Source: Gordonia terrae (GTDB lineage: Bacteria > Actinomycetota > Actinomycetes > Mycobacteriales > Mycobacteriaceae). From it: DNA of 64,000 bases. Below the pieces are notes generated by a model that was not told the origin of the DNA, ran no database searches, and was given only the letters and a program-made list of their open reading frames with translations. A program made the translations under genes and the position numbers. Below, piece by piece: positions 24,727-33,125 of this stretch (its first letter is position 1; every line of letters starts with the position of its first letter). The stretch is from positions 3,782,001-3,846,000 of the forward strand of contig NZ_CP016594.1 in NCBI RefSeq assembly GCF_001698225.1, given 5' to 3'.

Positions 24727-26637
24727 TCAGCTGACAGCTGCATCCCGGGACTTGGCACGCGAACGCTCGCGGGCACGGGTGTTCGAGTCCAGGTGGACCT
24801 TACGGACGCGGACCACCTCCGGGGTCACCTCGACACACTCGTCGGCGGCGCAGAACTCCATCGCACCCTCGAGATCGAGCTGCATCGGCTTGGCGAGGGT
24901 CTCCATCACGTCGGCCGACGACTGACGCATGTTGGTCAGCTTCTTCTCGCGGGTGACGTTGATGTCGAGATCTTCCTGACGCGGGTTGATGCCCACGACG
25001 TGTCCCTCGTAGGAGTCCTCGCCCGGGTTGACGAAGAACGTGCCCCGGTCGGCGAGTTGGATCATGGCGAACGGGGTGACGGTGCCGGCGCGATCGCTGA
25101 CGAGCGAGCCGGTGTGGCGGGCGCGGATCTCGCCGGCCCAGGCGTCGTAGCCGTCGAAGACGGCGTTGGCGATGCCGGTGCCGCGGGTCTCGGTGAGGAA
25201 GTCGGTGCGGAAACCGATCAGGCCGCGGGACGGCACGATGAACTCCATCCGGACCCAGCCGGTGCCGTGGTTGTTCATCTGCTCCATGCGGCCCTTGCGC
25301 GCGGCGAGCAGCTGGGTCACCGCGCCGAGGTACTCCTCCGGCACGTCGACCGTCAGGTGCTCGAAGGGCTCCTGGATCTTGCCGTCGACCTTGCGGGTGA
25401 CCACCTGCGGCTTGCCGACCGTCAGCTCGAAGCCCTCACGGCGCATCTGCTCGACGAGGATGGCGAGCGCGAGCTCACCACGGCCCTGCACCTCCCAGGC
25501 GTCGGGGCGGCCGATGTCGAGCACGCGCAGCGACACGTTGCCGATCAGCTCGGTGTCGAGGCGCTGCTTGACCATCCGGGCAGTCAGCTTGTGACCGGAC
25601 ACCCGGCCGGCCAGGGGTGACGAGTTGGTGCCGATGGTCACCGAGATCGCCGGCTCGTCGACCGTGATGCGCGGCAGCGGCTGCGGGTTCTCCAGATCGG
25701 CGAGGGTGTCGCCGATCATGATCTCCGGCATTCCGGCGACGGCGACGATGTCACCGGCCGACGCGGACTCGGCGGGGGCGCGATCGACGCCGACCGTGGC
25801 GAGGAGCTCGGTGATCTTGGCGCGCTCGACGACGGGTTCACCGTCGACCTCGCGGCACCAGGACACCTGCTGACCCTTGCGGAGGGTGCCGTTGTGGATG
25901 CGGACGAGCGCGAGGCGACCCAGGAAGGCCGAGGCGTCCAGGTTCGTGACGTGTGCCTGCAGGGGCGCGTCCGGGTCTCCCTTGGGAGCCGGGACGTGCT
26001 CGAGCAGGACGTCGAAGAACGAGTCGAGGTTCTCCCCGGCCGGGATCTCGCCGTCGGCCGGCTGCTCGGTACTGCACACACCGGCGCGGCCCGAGGCATA
26101 GAGCACCGGCAGCTCCAGGACGAGCTCGGCGGCTTTCGCGGCCTCTTCGTCGAGGTCGGATGCGAGGTCGAGAAGGAGGTCCTGCGTCTCGTCGACGACC
26201 TCCTGGATGCGGGCGTCGGGTCGGTCGGTCTTGTTGACGACGACGATCACCGGCAGTTCGGCGGCCAGCGCCTTGCGGAGCACGAAGCGCGTCTGCGGCA
26301 GCGGGCCCTCTGAGGCGTCGACGAGGAGGACGACACCGTCGACCATCGACAGACCGCGCTCGACCTCGCCACCGAAGTCGGCGTGGCCGGGGGTGTCGAT
26401 GACGTTGATGACGACCTCGGTGCCGTCCGGCTGGCGCCGGTGGACCGCGGTGTTCTTGGCGAGGATGGTGATGCCCTTTTCACGTTCGAGGTCACCGGAG
26501 TCCATCACCCGGTCGACGACCTCGGCGCGCTCGCCGAAGACGCCGGACTGGCGCAGCATGGCGTCGACGAGTGTGGTCTTTCCGTGGTCGACGTGCGCGA
26601 CGATCGCGACGTTGCGGAAGGTGGGGGCAGCGCTCAC
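24727..26637 (-). CDS. typA: Translational GTPase TypA/BipA
   Basis: 636 residues from the GTG at 26637 (MSAAPTFRNVAIVAHVDHGK); GAAAGAG lies upstream, and the open frame further upstream is not protein-like. The G motifs are AHVDHGKTT (G1), GITI (G2), DTPGHADF (G3), NKTDRPDA (G4). EF-G-like domains II, III and V follow, with FRTDFLTETRGTG near residue 450 and the TypA-specific C-terminal domain ending in RVRKVHLDSNTR. TypA binds ribosomes and matters for subunit assembly and stress. It is separated by a small gap from lpqW and by about 200 bases from the next, divergent gene. Confidence 0.96.
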   Translation of the reverse strand: MSAAPTFRNVAIVAHVDHGKTTLVDAMLRQSGVFGERAEVVDRVMDSGDLEREKGITILAKNTAVHRRQPDGTEVVINVIDTPGHADFGGEVERGLSMVDGVVLLVDASEGPLPQTRFVLRKALAAELPVIVVVNKTDRPDARIQEVVDETQDLLLDLASDLDEEAAKAAELVLELPVLYASGRAGVCSTEQPADGEIPAGENLDSFFDVLLEHVPAPKGDPDAPLQAHVTNLDASAFLGRLALVRIHNGTLRKGQQVSWCREVDGEPVVERAKITELLATVGVDRAPAESASAGDIVAVAGMPEIMIGDTLADLENPQPLPRITVDEPAISVTIGTNSSPLAGRVSGHKLTARMVKQRLDTELIGNVSLRVLDIGRPDAWEVQGRGELALAILVEQMRREGFELTVGKPQVVTRKVDGKIQEPFEHLTVDVPEEYLGAVTQLLAARKGRMEQMNNHGTGWVRMEFIVPSRGLIGFRTDFLTETRGTGIANAVFDGYDAWAGEIRARHTGSLVSDRAGTVTPFAMIQLADRGTFFVNPGEDSYEGHVVGINPRQEDLDINVTREKKLTNMRQSSADVMETLAKPMQLDLEGAMEFCAADECVEVTPEVVRVRKVHLDSNTRARERSRAKSRDAAVS

Positions 26638-26834
26638 TGGCTCTCTTTCGTGTGGGTGGGGACCTGCGGCGACGGACGGCGCTCGGCTCACTGCGGAACG
26701 TCGGCGACGCTCGCATCCGAACGGCTCTGACCGGCGCGGGGAGCAGATCACCTAGGGATTCAATGTGACAGAGTATCGGCTCGGACGGTGAGACCGCGAT
26801 CACAGCACCCACAAAGGCGATAGTTAGGGTCTGC

Positions 26835-26840
26835 TAACCT
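26835..26840 (+). promoter_or_regulatory. -10 element of a probable leaderless small-protein transcript
   Basis: TAACCT lies six bases before the ATG at 26847; no ribosome-binding sequence is present between them. Canonical spacing for a leaderless mRNA. Confidence 0.6.
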
Positions 26841-26846
26841 CGCCGT

Positions 26847-27023
26847 ATGGGCAAGGTCGACCCGACCAGAGTGGGCTCGTTGAAGCCCAAGAAGAAGTGT
26901 TGCAAGAGTTCCACGCGCTGCGTTCGCTGTCCGGTGGTCATCCATCGGATGCGCAAGCTCGACACCTCCGACATGTCGAAGAAGGAACTCCACAAGGCGT
27001 TGAAGAAGGCGCGCGCCGCCTGA
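26847..27023 (+). CDS. Small conserved Cys/Lys-rich protein, 58 residues
   Basis: The frame reads MGKVDPTRVGSLKPKKKCCK, then SSTRCVRCPVVIHRMRKLDT and a basic helix ending KKARAA. Four cysteines, in CC and C-x2-C arrangement, plus a His suggest a small zinc-binding fold, with a strongly basic surface suited to RNA or ribosome binding (inference). I recall similar small proteins in mycobacteria and relatives, but do not assign a function. It is divergent from typA, a ribosome-associated GTPase, and convergent with the EamA gene. It is too short for most gene callers and should not be overlooked. Confidence 0.8.
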   Translation: MGKVDPTRVGSLKPKKKCCKSSTRCVRCPVVIHRMRKLDTSDMSKKELHKALKKARAA

Positions 27024-27030
27024 CCACGGG

Positions 27031-27951
27031 TCAGCCCGGCGGTGTCTCGCCCTCGCGGTCGACGAGCCGATCGTCCTCGTCGGCCGATCGGACCGCGACG
27101 GCCACCGCGACGAGGGCGATGCCGGCTGCTTCGAGCGGCCGCGGAACCTGTCCGAGTGCGAGCAACCCGATCACCGACGCCGTCACCGGCAGCAGTGCGA
27201 GCAGGATCGCGAACCTCGCCTGTCCGACTCTCCGCAGCACGATCTGGTCCAGGGCATACGGCACCGCGGTCGACGCGATGCCCAGCAGCAGGCCCTGTGC
27301 CAGCACGGCCGGCAGGGCGGCACCCGCGCGCACCGCGTCGGCCACCCACCACGCGAGCGGCGCGGTGAGCAGTGCGGCCACCGCGAAGCCGGTGGCCAGA
27401 TCCTCCACGCCCGCACCCCGCGCCGCGACGCGTTTGCCCAGGACGATGTACCCCGCCCAGCAGGCGGCCGCGGTCAGCGCCAGGACGACGCCGATCGCCG
27501 TCCCCGACCACCGGACATCGGCGATCAGGACGACGCCGACCGCCGCCAGCACGAGCGCGGCGACGTCGCGACGCGTTGCAGAACCCAACGCGGCCACCAC
27601 GATCGGACCCAGGAACTCCAAGGCGACGGTCGTACCCAGCGGCAGATGTGCGAGGGCCTCGTAGAAGGCGATGTTCATCCCGGCGGTGATCAGCCCGAAG
27701 CACGCCGCGAGGCGTAGCCGTTCCCACCGCCAGGCGGTCCGCGGTGGCCGCACCCACAGCAGCAACACCAACGCGGCCCCGGCGATCCGCAACCAGGCGA
27801 CCGCGGCCGGGGAGATGACGTCGAACAGGCCGACGGCAACGGCCGCGCCGAGGTACATCGACGTCGCGCCGACGACCATCAGGCCCGGCGGGACGAGCAG
27901 GTCGCGTCGCGTCACCGGCACGGCGAGGCCTCCACCACCGCGCATCGTCAC
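27031..27951 (-). CDS. EamA-family transporter (RhtA-like exporter)
   Basis: 306 residues from the GTG at 27951, which overlaps the upstream ATPase stop (GTGA); an ATG two codons later is an alternative. Ten hydrophobic segments arranged as two EamA repeats are visible (for example LVLLLWVRPPR after the second, GLITAGMNIAFYEALAHLPL, ACWAGYIVLGKRV, ALDQIVLRRV). The ALEFLGPIVVAALGS and FAILLALLPVTASVIG segments fit the RhtA amino-acid/metabolite exporter subgroup. It is the fourth gene of a transcript that first encodes a thiamine-type ABC importer, which suggests a link to the imported compound or to a metabolite related to it. Confidence 0.8.
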   Translation of the reverse strand: MTMRGGGGLAVPVTRRDLLVPPGLMVVGATSMYLGAAVAVGLFDVISPAAVAWLRIAGAALVLLLWVRPPRTAWRWERLRLAACFGLITAGMNIAFYEALAHLPLGTTVALEFLGPIVVAALGSATRRDVAALVLAAVGVVLIADVRWSGTAIGVVLALTAAACWAGYIVLGKRVAARGAGVEDLATGFAVAALLTAPLAWWVADAVRAGAALPAVLAQGLLLGIASTAVPYALDQIVLRRVGQARFAILLALLPVTASVIGLLALGQVPRPLEAAGIALVAVAVAVRSADEDDRLVDREGETPPG

Positions 27952-28991
27952 GGCCCGATCACCGCGACGCGTTCGGGCACCAGACGCATCCGGACCCGGT
28001 CGCCGACGGCGACCGATGCGTCTGTCACGGCGTCGATCTCGCCGACCGGGGTGTCGATGCGCACGCGCGGGCCGGCCGGGAGTTCGGCGACGAGCATGAC
28101 GATCGCTGTCGCTGCCGTGTCCTCGTCCGCCCCCGGCGACGCCGGGCCGATCGAGACCGACTCGGGCCGCAGACCGAGCCTGCGACTGCCATCGGGGAGG
28201 TCGAGTGGCATCTCGCCGAGCACGGTGTCGGCAACACCCGACCGGACCTGTGCGTCGACGACGGTCGTGGCGCCGAGGAATCGTGCGGTCCACTCGTCGA
28301 CCGGGCGTCGCCACAGCCCCGCCGGGGCGTCGGTCTGGATCATCACGCCGTCACGCATCACCGCGATCTCGTCGGCCATGGTCGCGGCTTCGGCGTGATC
28401 GTGGGTGACCACCATCGTCGGGACACCGGCCGCGCGGACGATCTCCGAGATCTCCACCGCCAGTTCGTCTCTCATACGTCGGTCGAGGGCCGCGAGCGGT
28501 TCGTCGAGCAACAGCAGCCGCGGGCGTGGGGCCAGCGCACGCGCGAGTGCGACGCGCTGCGCCTGGCCGCCCGACAGGGTGTCGACGAGACGTCTGTCGT
28601 AGCCCGTGAGGCCGACCACGTCGAGCATCTCGGCGACGCGTTCGGCGATGGCGCGGCGCGACCAGCGCCGCACCCGGAGTCCGTATCCGATGTTCGACGC
28701 GACGCTGCGCCCGCCGAAGAGCTGCCCGTCCTGGAAGACCACGCCGAAGTCCCGGCGATGGACCTCCACCCCGGCGAGGTCGACACCGCCGAACCGCACG
28801 GTTCCCCGGACCGGCGACTCGAGCCCGGCGATCGCCCGGATGAGGGTCGACTTGCCGCACCCCGACGGGCCGAGGATCGCGGTCACCAGGGAGCCCTCTC
28901 CCCCGAGCCGCCAGGACAGGCCGTCGATGACGGTCTCGTCGCCGTACGCAACGGTGAGATCACGGACTTCCAATGAATTCCCGGGGGTCAC
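27948..28991 (-). CDS. ABC transporter ATPase (ThiQ/PotA-like)
   Basis: 347 residues from the GTG at 28991, which overlaps the permease stop (GTGA). Walker A GPSGCGKSTL near residue 42, Q-loop VFQDGQLFGG, signature LSGGQAQRVALARAL, Walker B LLLLDEPLAALD and the switch His in VVTHDHAEA are all present. A TOBE/MOI-like C-terminal domain follows (LGLRPESVSIG ... VAVGDRVRMRLVPERV). It powers the adjacent permease pair. The substrate is inferred from the binding protein, which resembles TbpA/ThiB. Confidence 0.9.
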   Translation of the reverse strand: MTPGNSLEVRDLTVAYGDETVIDGLSWRLGGEGSLVTAILGPSGCGKSTLIRAIAGLESPVRGTVRFGGVDLAGVEVHRRDFGVVFQDGQLFGGRSVASNIGYGLRVRRWSRRAIAERVAEMLDVVGLTGYDRRLVDTLSGGQAQRVALARALAPRPRLLLLDEPLAALDRRMRDELAVEISEIVRAAGVPTMVVTHDHAEAATMADEIAVMRDGVMIQTDAPAGLWRRPVDEWTARFLGATTVVDAQVRSGVADTVLGEMPLDLPDGSRRLGLRPESVSIGPASPGADEDTAATAIVMLVAELPAGPRVRIDTPVGEIDAVTDASVAVGDRVRMRLVPERVAVIGP

Positions 28992-30643
28992 AGCAGCGGG
29001 ACCTCCGAGCGGGGACGGAACGCCTCGACCGCGACGACGGCGAGAACCGTCGCGACGACCAGGACCACGGAGGCGGCCATGGCGGTCGCCAGATTGTCGG
29101 CACCCGGCCGGTTGAGGGCCGACCCGATCAGCACCGGGAGGGTGGTCGTGTCCGCGCGGGCGAGAAAGCTCGTCGCGCCGAACTCGCCCAGGGCCATGAC
29201 GAAGGCGAAACCCCCGGCCGCTCCCATCGACCTGCCGATGATCGGCAGATCGACCGTCGCGAACACCCGAATCGGCCCGGCTCCCAGCGTCGCCGCGGCG
29301 TGCCGCAGCCGGGCCGGCACCGATTCGAGCGCGGGCATCATGATCCGGATGACCACCGGTATCGCGATGAGCGCCTGGACGAGCGGGATGACCGCGGGCG
29401 ACGCGGCGATCTCGTAGGGCAGCGACGCCAACACGATGAGATATCCGAATCCCAGTGTGACGGCGCTGATCCCGAGTGGCACGAGCGACACCGCCGAACC
29501 GATCGCCCCGACCACCCCGTGTGCGCGGTGGAGCGCGACCGCGGCGAGTGTCCCCACCACCAACGCGATCGCGGTCGCCGCGGTCGCGGTCACCAGTGAA
29601 TACCGCAGACTCTCCAGCGGCGTCACCCCGTTGACCGGTTCGGCGAGTGCGCGATAGCCGGCGAACGTCCAGTCGCCGTGCGCGACCGGCCGGACCGACC
29701 GCACCATCAGCACCAGGACCGGCCCGACGAGGAGTACCGCCGTCCATGCCCCGACCGCCCAGACGGCCGGCCGCGTCCACCGGCCGCCGGCGACCCTGCG
29801 GTCGCGTTCGGCCCGCCGCGCACCGCCGCCCGATCCGCGGCCGGCCGGATCGGCGAACACCCGTGTCAGCAGCAACGCGGCGAGCACCACCACGATCTGC
29901 AGCATCGACAGGGCGACCGCCTCGGGGATGCGGAAGTATCCGATGGCCTGGGTGTAGATCTCGGTCTCCAGGGTGCGCAGCTCGCCCGCGCCGAGGATGA
30001 TCACGACGCCGAAACTGGTGGAACAGAACAGGAAGATGAGCGCTGCGGCCGACGCGATCGCGGGCACGAGTCGCGGCACGACCACGGTCAGCGTCGCCCG
30101 TATGCGGCTGGCGCCCAGCGACCGTGCCGCCTCGAGCAGCCGTGGATCGAGGTTGCGCCAGGCCGCGCCGACGACGCGGACGACGACGGCGATGTTGATG
30201 AAGACGTGGGCCGCGAGCACGGCCGGCAGCCCGGACTCGATGTGCAGGAACGCGAGTGGGCCCGACAGCAACGAGCGGAACGCGACGCCCACGACGACGG
30301 TGGGCAGCACGAACGGCACGGTCACCACGACGGCGAGGACGACAGCGGTGGCCCCGCGCACCCGGGCGAACAACCACGCGATGGGGGCGGCGGCGGCGAG
30401 CGCCAGGACGGTCGACGCCGCCGCCTGACCGAGGGTGACGCCGAGAAGTCCCAGTGCGTCGGTACGTTCGAGCAGTTCACCCAGGCCCGCCCCGGAGTCG
30501 CGGGCGATCGACACGGCCCGCCGGACGAGGGCGACGACCGGCCACGCGAACAGCACCACGATGAACAGTGCCGGGAGGAGCCACAGCGCCACCGGTCCGG
30601 CAGCCCGGGACGCCCGGGTCACCGCCGTCCCGGCGCGGGTCAC
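28988..30643 (-). CDS. ABC transporter permease, fused two-domain (ThiP-like)
   Basis: 551 residues from a GTG at 30643, seven bases after the substrate-binding-protein stop. The protein contains two related membrane halves, each about 250 residues with ~6 helices and an EAA-type loop (LLEAARSLGASRIRATLTVV in the first, LRHAAATLGAGPIRVFATVD in the second). Fused BPD-transp-1 halves are typical of ThiP and of Fe(III) FbpB-type systems. It therefore needs no separate partner permease. It overlaps the ATPase by four bases downstream. Confidence 0.88.
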   Translation of the reverse strand: MTRAGTAVTRASRAAGPVALWLLPALFIVVLFAWPVVALVRRAVSIARDSGAGLGELLERTDALGLLGVTLGQAAASTVLALAAAAPIAWLFARVRGATAVVLAVVVTVPFVLPTVVVGVAFRSLLSGPLAFLHIESGLPAVLAAHVFINIAVVVRVVGAAWRNLDPRLLEAARSLGASRIRATLTVVVPRLVPAIASAAALIFLFCSTSFGVVIILGAGELRTLETEIYTQAIGYFRIPEAVALSMLQIVVVLAALLLTRVFADPAGRGSGGGARRAERDRRVAGGRWTRPAVWAVGAWTAVLLVGPVLVLMVRSVRPVAHGDWTFAGYRALAEPVNGVTPLESLRYSLVTATAATAIALVVGTLAAVALHRAHGVVGAIGSAVSLVPLGISAVTLGFGYLIVLASLPYEIAASPAVIPLVQALIAIPVVIRIMMPALESVPARLRHAAATLGAGPIRVFATVDLPIIGRSMGAAGGFAFVMALGEFGATSFLARADTTTLPVLIGSALNRPGADNLATAMAASVVLVVATVLAVVAVEAFRPRSEVPLL

Positions 30644-30650
30644 CGAGGCA

Positions 30651-31721
30651 TCACCGGCCGACCGCGGCGCGCCACTGGTCGAGCCACATCTCGCGGTTCT
30701 CCGCGATCGTGGCGGGCGGCAGCGACGACATCCAGGCGGGCACCTCCGCGCGCGCCGGCCAGCCCGGGGGCAGCGGCGTGTCGCGCTGCACGGGATAGAC
30801 GTACATCGACGACGGGACTTCTTCTTGCACGGTGGGACTGAGCATGAAGTCGACGAGTTTGCGTGCCCCGGTGGAGTTCCGGGTGCCCTTCAGGATGCCG
30901 ATGTACTCGACCTGCGGGAAGCAGCTGTCGAGCAGCGCGCTCGTCCCGGGCGTGGCCGCCGGGGACGAGGCGTAGGACAGCACGATGGGCTTGTCGCCGC
31001 GACCCTCGCCGGCCGTGAAGAGCTGGTTGTAGGCGACCTCCCAGCCCGAGACGACCGTTGCGCCGCCGCCGACGACCTGTTTCCAGTAGTCCTGCCAGCC
31101 GTCTCCGAGCGCGCCGACCGTGGTGAGCAGGAACGCCGTGCCCGGTGAGGAGGTGGCGGGGTCGGTCACCGCGGTGAGCGACGCGAACTCCGGGCGGGTC
31201 AGATCGCGGAAACTCACCGGCGGGGTCAGTCCTCTGGACTCGAACCAGCCGTCGTCGACGTTGAGGCACACATCGCCCCGGTCGACGGCCGTCAGCTGCC
31301 CCTCGGCGCCGGGTACCGCATAGTCCGCGGCACCGTCGACCGCGGCGGGTGACTCGTAGGATTCCAGGGCGCCGGCGTCGATCGGGCGCGACGCAAAGGT
31401 GTTGTCGATACCGAAGACCGCGTCACCCTTGGGTGCGCCCGGTGTCAGCGACACCGTCGATGCCAATTGCCCGGCGTCGCCGGACTTCACGATCTTCAGG
31501 GTCAGGCCGGTCTCCTGGCGGAATGCGTCGAGGACGGACTCGGGCAGTTCGAACGAGTCGTGGGTGAGCAGGGTGACCTCCGCACCCGACGACGAATCGT
31601 CTGCGCATGCGACTGCGGTCGACGCAGCCAGTGCAAGGGCGGCCACGGCGACGACGACACGCGTCAGCCGCGATCTCCCGCGTCGACGACCCGGCAAGCC
31701 GTCGGTGCGCAGCTCGTTCAC
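30651..31721 (-). CDS. thiB: Thiamine-type ABC substrate-binding lipoprotein
   Basis: 356 residues from the GTG at 31721, chosen because AGGAG lies about six bases upstream; an ATG 17 codons earlier (31772) has no such site. A basic signal sequence leads to a possible lipobox AVAC near residue 38. LLTHDSFELPESVLDAFRQE then KIVKSGDAGQ is characteristic of thiamine-binding TbpA/ThiB, and FGIDNTFASR and LNVDDGWFESRGLTPP also fit. Together with the fused permease and ATPase it forms a thiamine/TPP-like importer. No TPP riboswitch was found ahead of it. Confidence 0.82.
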   Translation of the reverse strand: MNELRTDGLPGRRRGRSRLTRVVVAVAALALAASTAVACADDSSSGAEVTLLTHDSFELPESVLDAFRQETGLTLKIVKSGDAGQLASTVSLTPGAPKGDAVFGIDNTFASRPIDAGALESYESPAAVDGAADYAVPGAEGQLTAVDRGDVCLNVDDGWFESRGLTPPVSFRDLTRPEFASLTAVTDPATSSPGTAFLLTTVGALGDGWQDYWKQVVGGGATVVSGWEVAYNQLFTAGEGRGDKPIVLSYASSPAATPGTSALLDSCFPQVEYIGILKGTRNSTGARKLVDFMLSPTVQEEVPSSMYVYPVQRDTPLPPGWPARAEVPAWMSSLPPATIAENREMWLDQWRAAVGR

Positions 31722-32023
31722 ATCAGACTCCTGTTCGACATCGGCGAGAGTTCCCCGATTCTCCTCATCCAACCAGGTGGCCGACTGGCCGCACGCCCCG
31801 ACCGCGTTGACCTCACTTGAGTAACAATTGCATCAATAACCACACAAACCTCACCCGTAACAGGACCTCGGCCTGGACATTGGAACCCGCGAGGGGCTTA
31901 GAATGACCCGCGACGACTCGGGTGAGAGGATGGGCTGTCCGCGAGCCGACACCCGGGCGGATGCCACGACCACGAGGCGCAGCACGACTCACCCGCCTGC
32001 GCCACGACCGTTAGGACACACCA
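31722..32023. other. Divergent intergenic region between thiB and the first secreted protein
   Basis: AT-richer than its surroundings around 31810-31860 (for example GAGTAACAATTGCATCAATA), so promoters for both divergent genes are probably here. TAGAAT at 31899-31904 could be a -10 for the rightward gene, but a well-spaced -35 was not found. No THI-box sequence (CTGAGA/ACCTGA) is visible. Confidence 0.35.
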
Positions 32024-32854
32024 GTGCGTTTCTCCCGGCCACCGAGGTTGCGATCCGGCAACGCCCCGCATCGAATCCGGACCCGTCGCCTCCTCGTCGC
32101 CGCGTCGGCGCTCGCGGCGGCCACGTCGCTCGCTCTTCCGGTCGCCGCCCAGGCCGCACCGGCGCCGAAGGTCGACCAGCGCGTGCTGGACTCGCTCGGC
32201 GCGTTCGCACCCGCGATCATCGGCTCGGTGGCGACCCCCGGACCCGACGGCAAGGTCTCGGTCGATCTGCTCCGTCAGGCCCAGTCGTTCGCCGACACCC
32301 CCGGAATGCCCGGTGAGGTCAGCAAGATCTGGCGCTCGATCGCCGACTTCCTGGGCGAACCCGGCCGCAAGCAGGCCGCGCGCGAACTCGCCGCCGAGCG
32401 CAAGCCCGGCGATCCGGAGATCCCGCAGGGACCGAACGCTCCGAAGATCCAGGAATTCCTCTACCCGACCTTCGGCCTCGGCTGCATCCCCGGCGGTGGT
32501 TCGCTCGGACGCGCCCTGGCCACCGCCGGACCGCAGGAAGCCCCGGCTCCCGGCCCCAAGCGCGGCGAGGCGGGCTACGTCTACACCTCGCTCGGTACCG
32601 GCCCGGCCATCGACAACAAGACCGCACCCCTCACGGTGAGCTGGTTCAACGTCGACACCGGCCGCACCGGCACGACGACGCTGAAGCGGAACCCGAAGAT
32701 CAACGTCCAAGAGGGACCCGGCACCTTCACCGGTATCTCGCGGACCGGCAAGGGCCGTGTCATCTCGGCGATCCACGGCAACGTGACCACGAAGACGAAG
32801 GGCAAGATCGTCTCCTGCACGATCGTCCCGGTCATCGGACTCGCGATCATCTGA
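32024..32854 (+). CDS. Secreted protein of an actinobacterial export family (paralogue 1)
   Basis: 276 residues from a GTG with AGGACA upstream. The N-terminus is an Arg-rich signal peptide (RIRTRRLLVAASALAAATSL) with probable AQA cleavage. The mature part holds LYPTFGLGCIPGGG, EAGYVYTSLGTGP, LTVSWFNVDTGRTGTTTL and the C-terminal GKGRVISAIHGN, ending C-x-IVPVIG. The SWFN and SAIxGN...C...P-x-IG pieces recur in the protein encoded at 33126-34028, and the VSW-x-N-x-x-TGRTG-x-TT segment in that at 36009-36554. Predicted mostly beta. No enzyme motif is recognised. A strong hairpin follows the stop. Confidence 0.75.
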   Translation: MRFSRPPRLRSGNAPHRIRTRRLLVAASALAAATSLALPVAAQAAPAPKVDQRVLDSLGAFAPAIIGSVATPGPDGKVSVDLLRQAQSFADTPGMPGEVSKIWRSIADFLGEPGRKQAARELAAERKPGDPEIPQGPNAPKIQEFLYPTFGLGCIPGGGSLGRALATAGPQEAPAPGPKRGEAGYVYTSLGTGPAIDNKTAPLTVSWFNVDTGRTGTTTLKRNPKINVQEGPGTFTGISRTGKGRVISAIHGNVTTKTKGKIVSCTIVPVIGLAII

Positions 32855-32871
32855 CCGCTTTCCCTCTCACA

Positions 32872-32910
32872 GACGAAGGCACCTCGGCTCATCGCCGGGG
32901 TGCCTTCGTC
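32872..32910 (+). terminator. Hairpin terminator after the first secreted-protein gene
   Basis: GACGAAGGCACC at 32872-32883 pairs exactly with GGTGCCTTCGTC at 32899-32910, with a partly paired 15-base loop. It begins 17 bases after the stop codon. No T-run follows, as is common in high-GC actinobacteria. Confidence 0.75.
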
Positions 32911-33125
32911 GTGGCGGGGGGTGGGGCGCTCACTTCGAACACGCAGCTCGACGCGGGTTCGGTCTCTCGCCGATCGCGCCCATGTCACAGGTCGGACTCG
33001 CAACTTGCCGGGGCCGACACCGACATGGTCTCTTTTAACTTGAGTCCCACCTGTCACACCCGCCACACGTGGCGGGTGCTCGATCGCCCATCCGGTCGTC
33101 ATGGCCGGTTGCCACAAGGAGAGCC

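Noticed and set aside
29678..30841. Plus-strand open frame opposite the ABC permease/SBP genes (387 codons)
   Set aside because: Arg/His/Asp-rich, antisense to a well-supported membrane protein and binding protein; no start context or motif.
31722..31860. TPP riboswitch ahead of the thiamine-type importer
   Set aside because: Neither the CTGAGA nor the ACCTGA/GATCTGGATAATGCC-like blocks of a THI-box are present on the minus strand.
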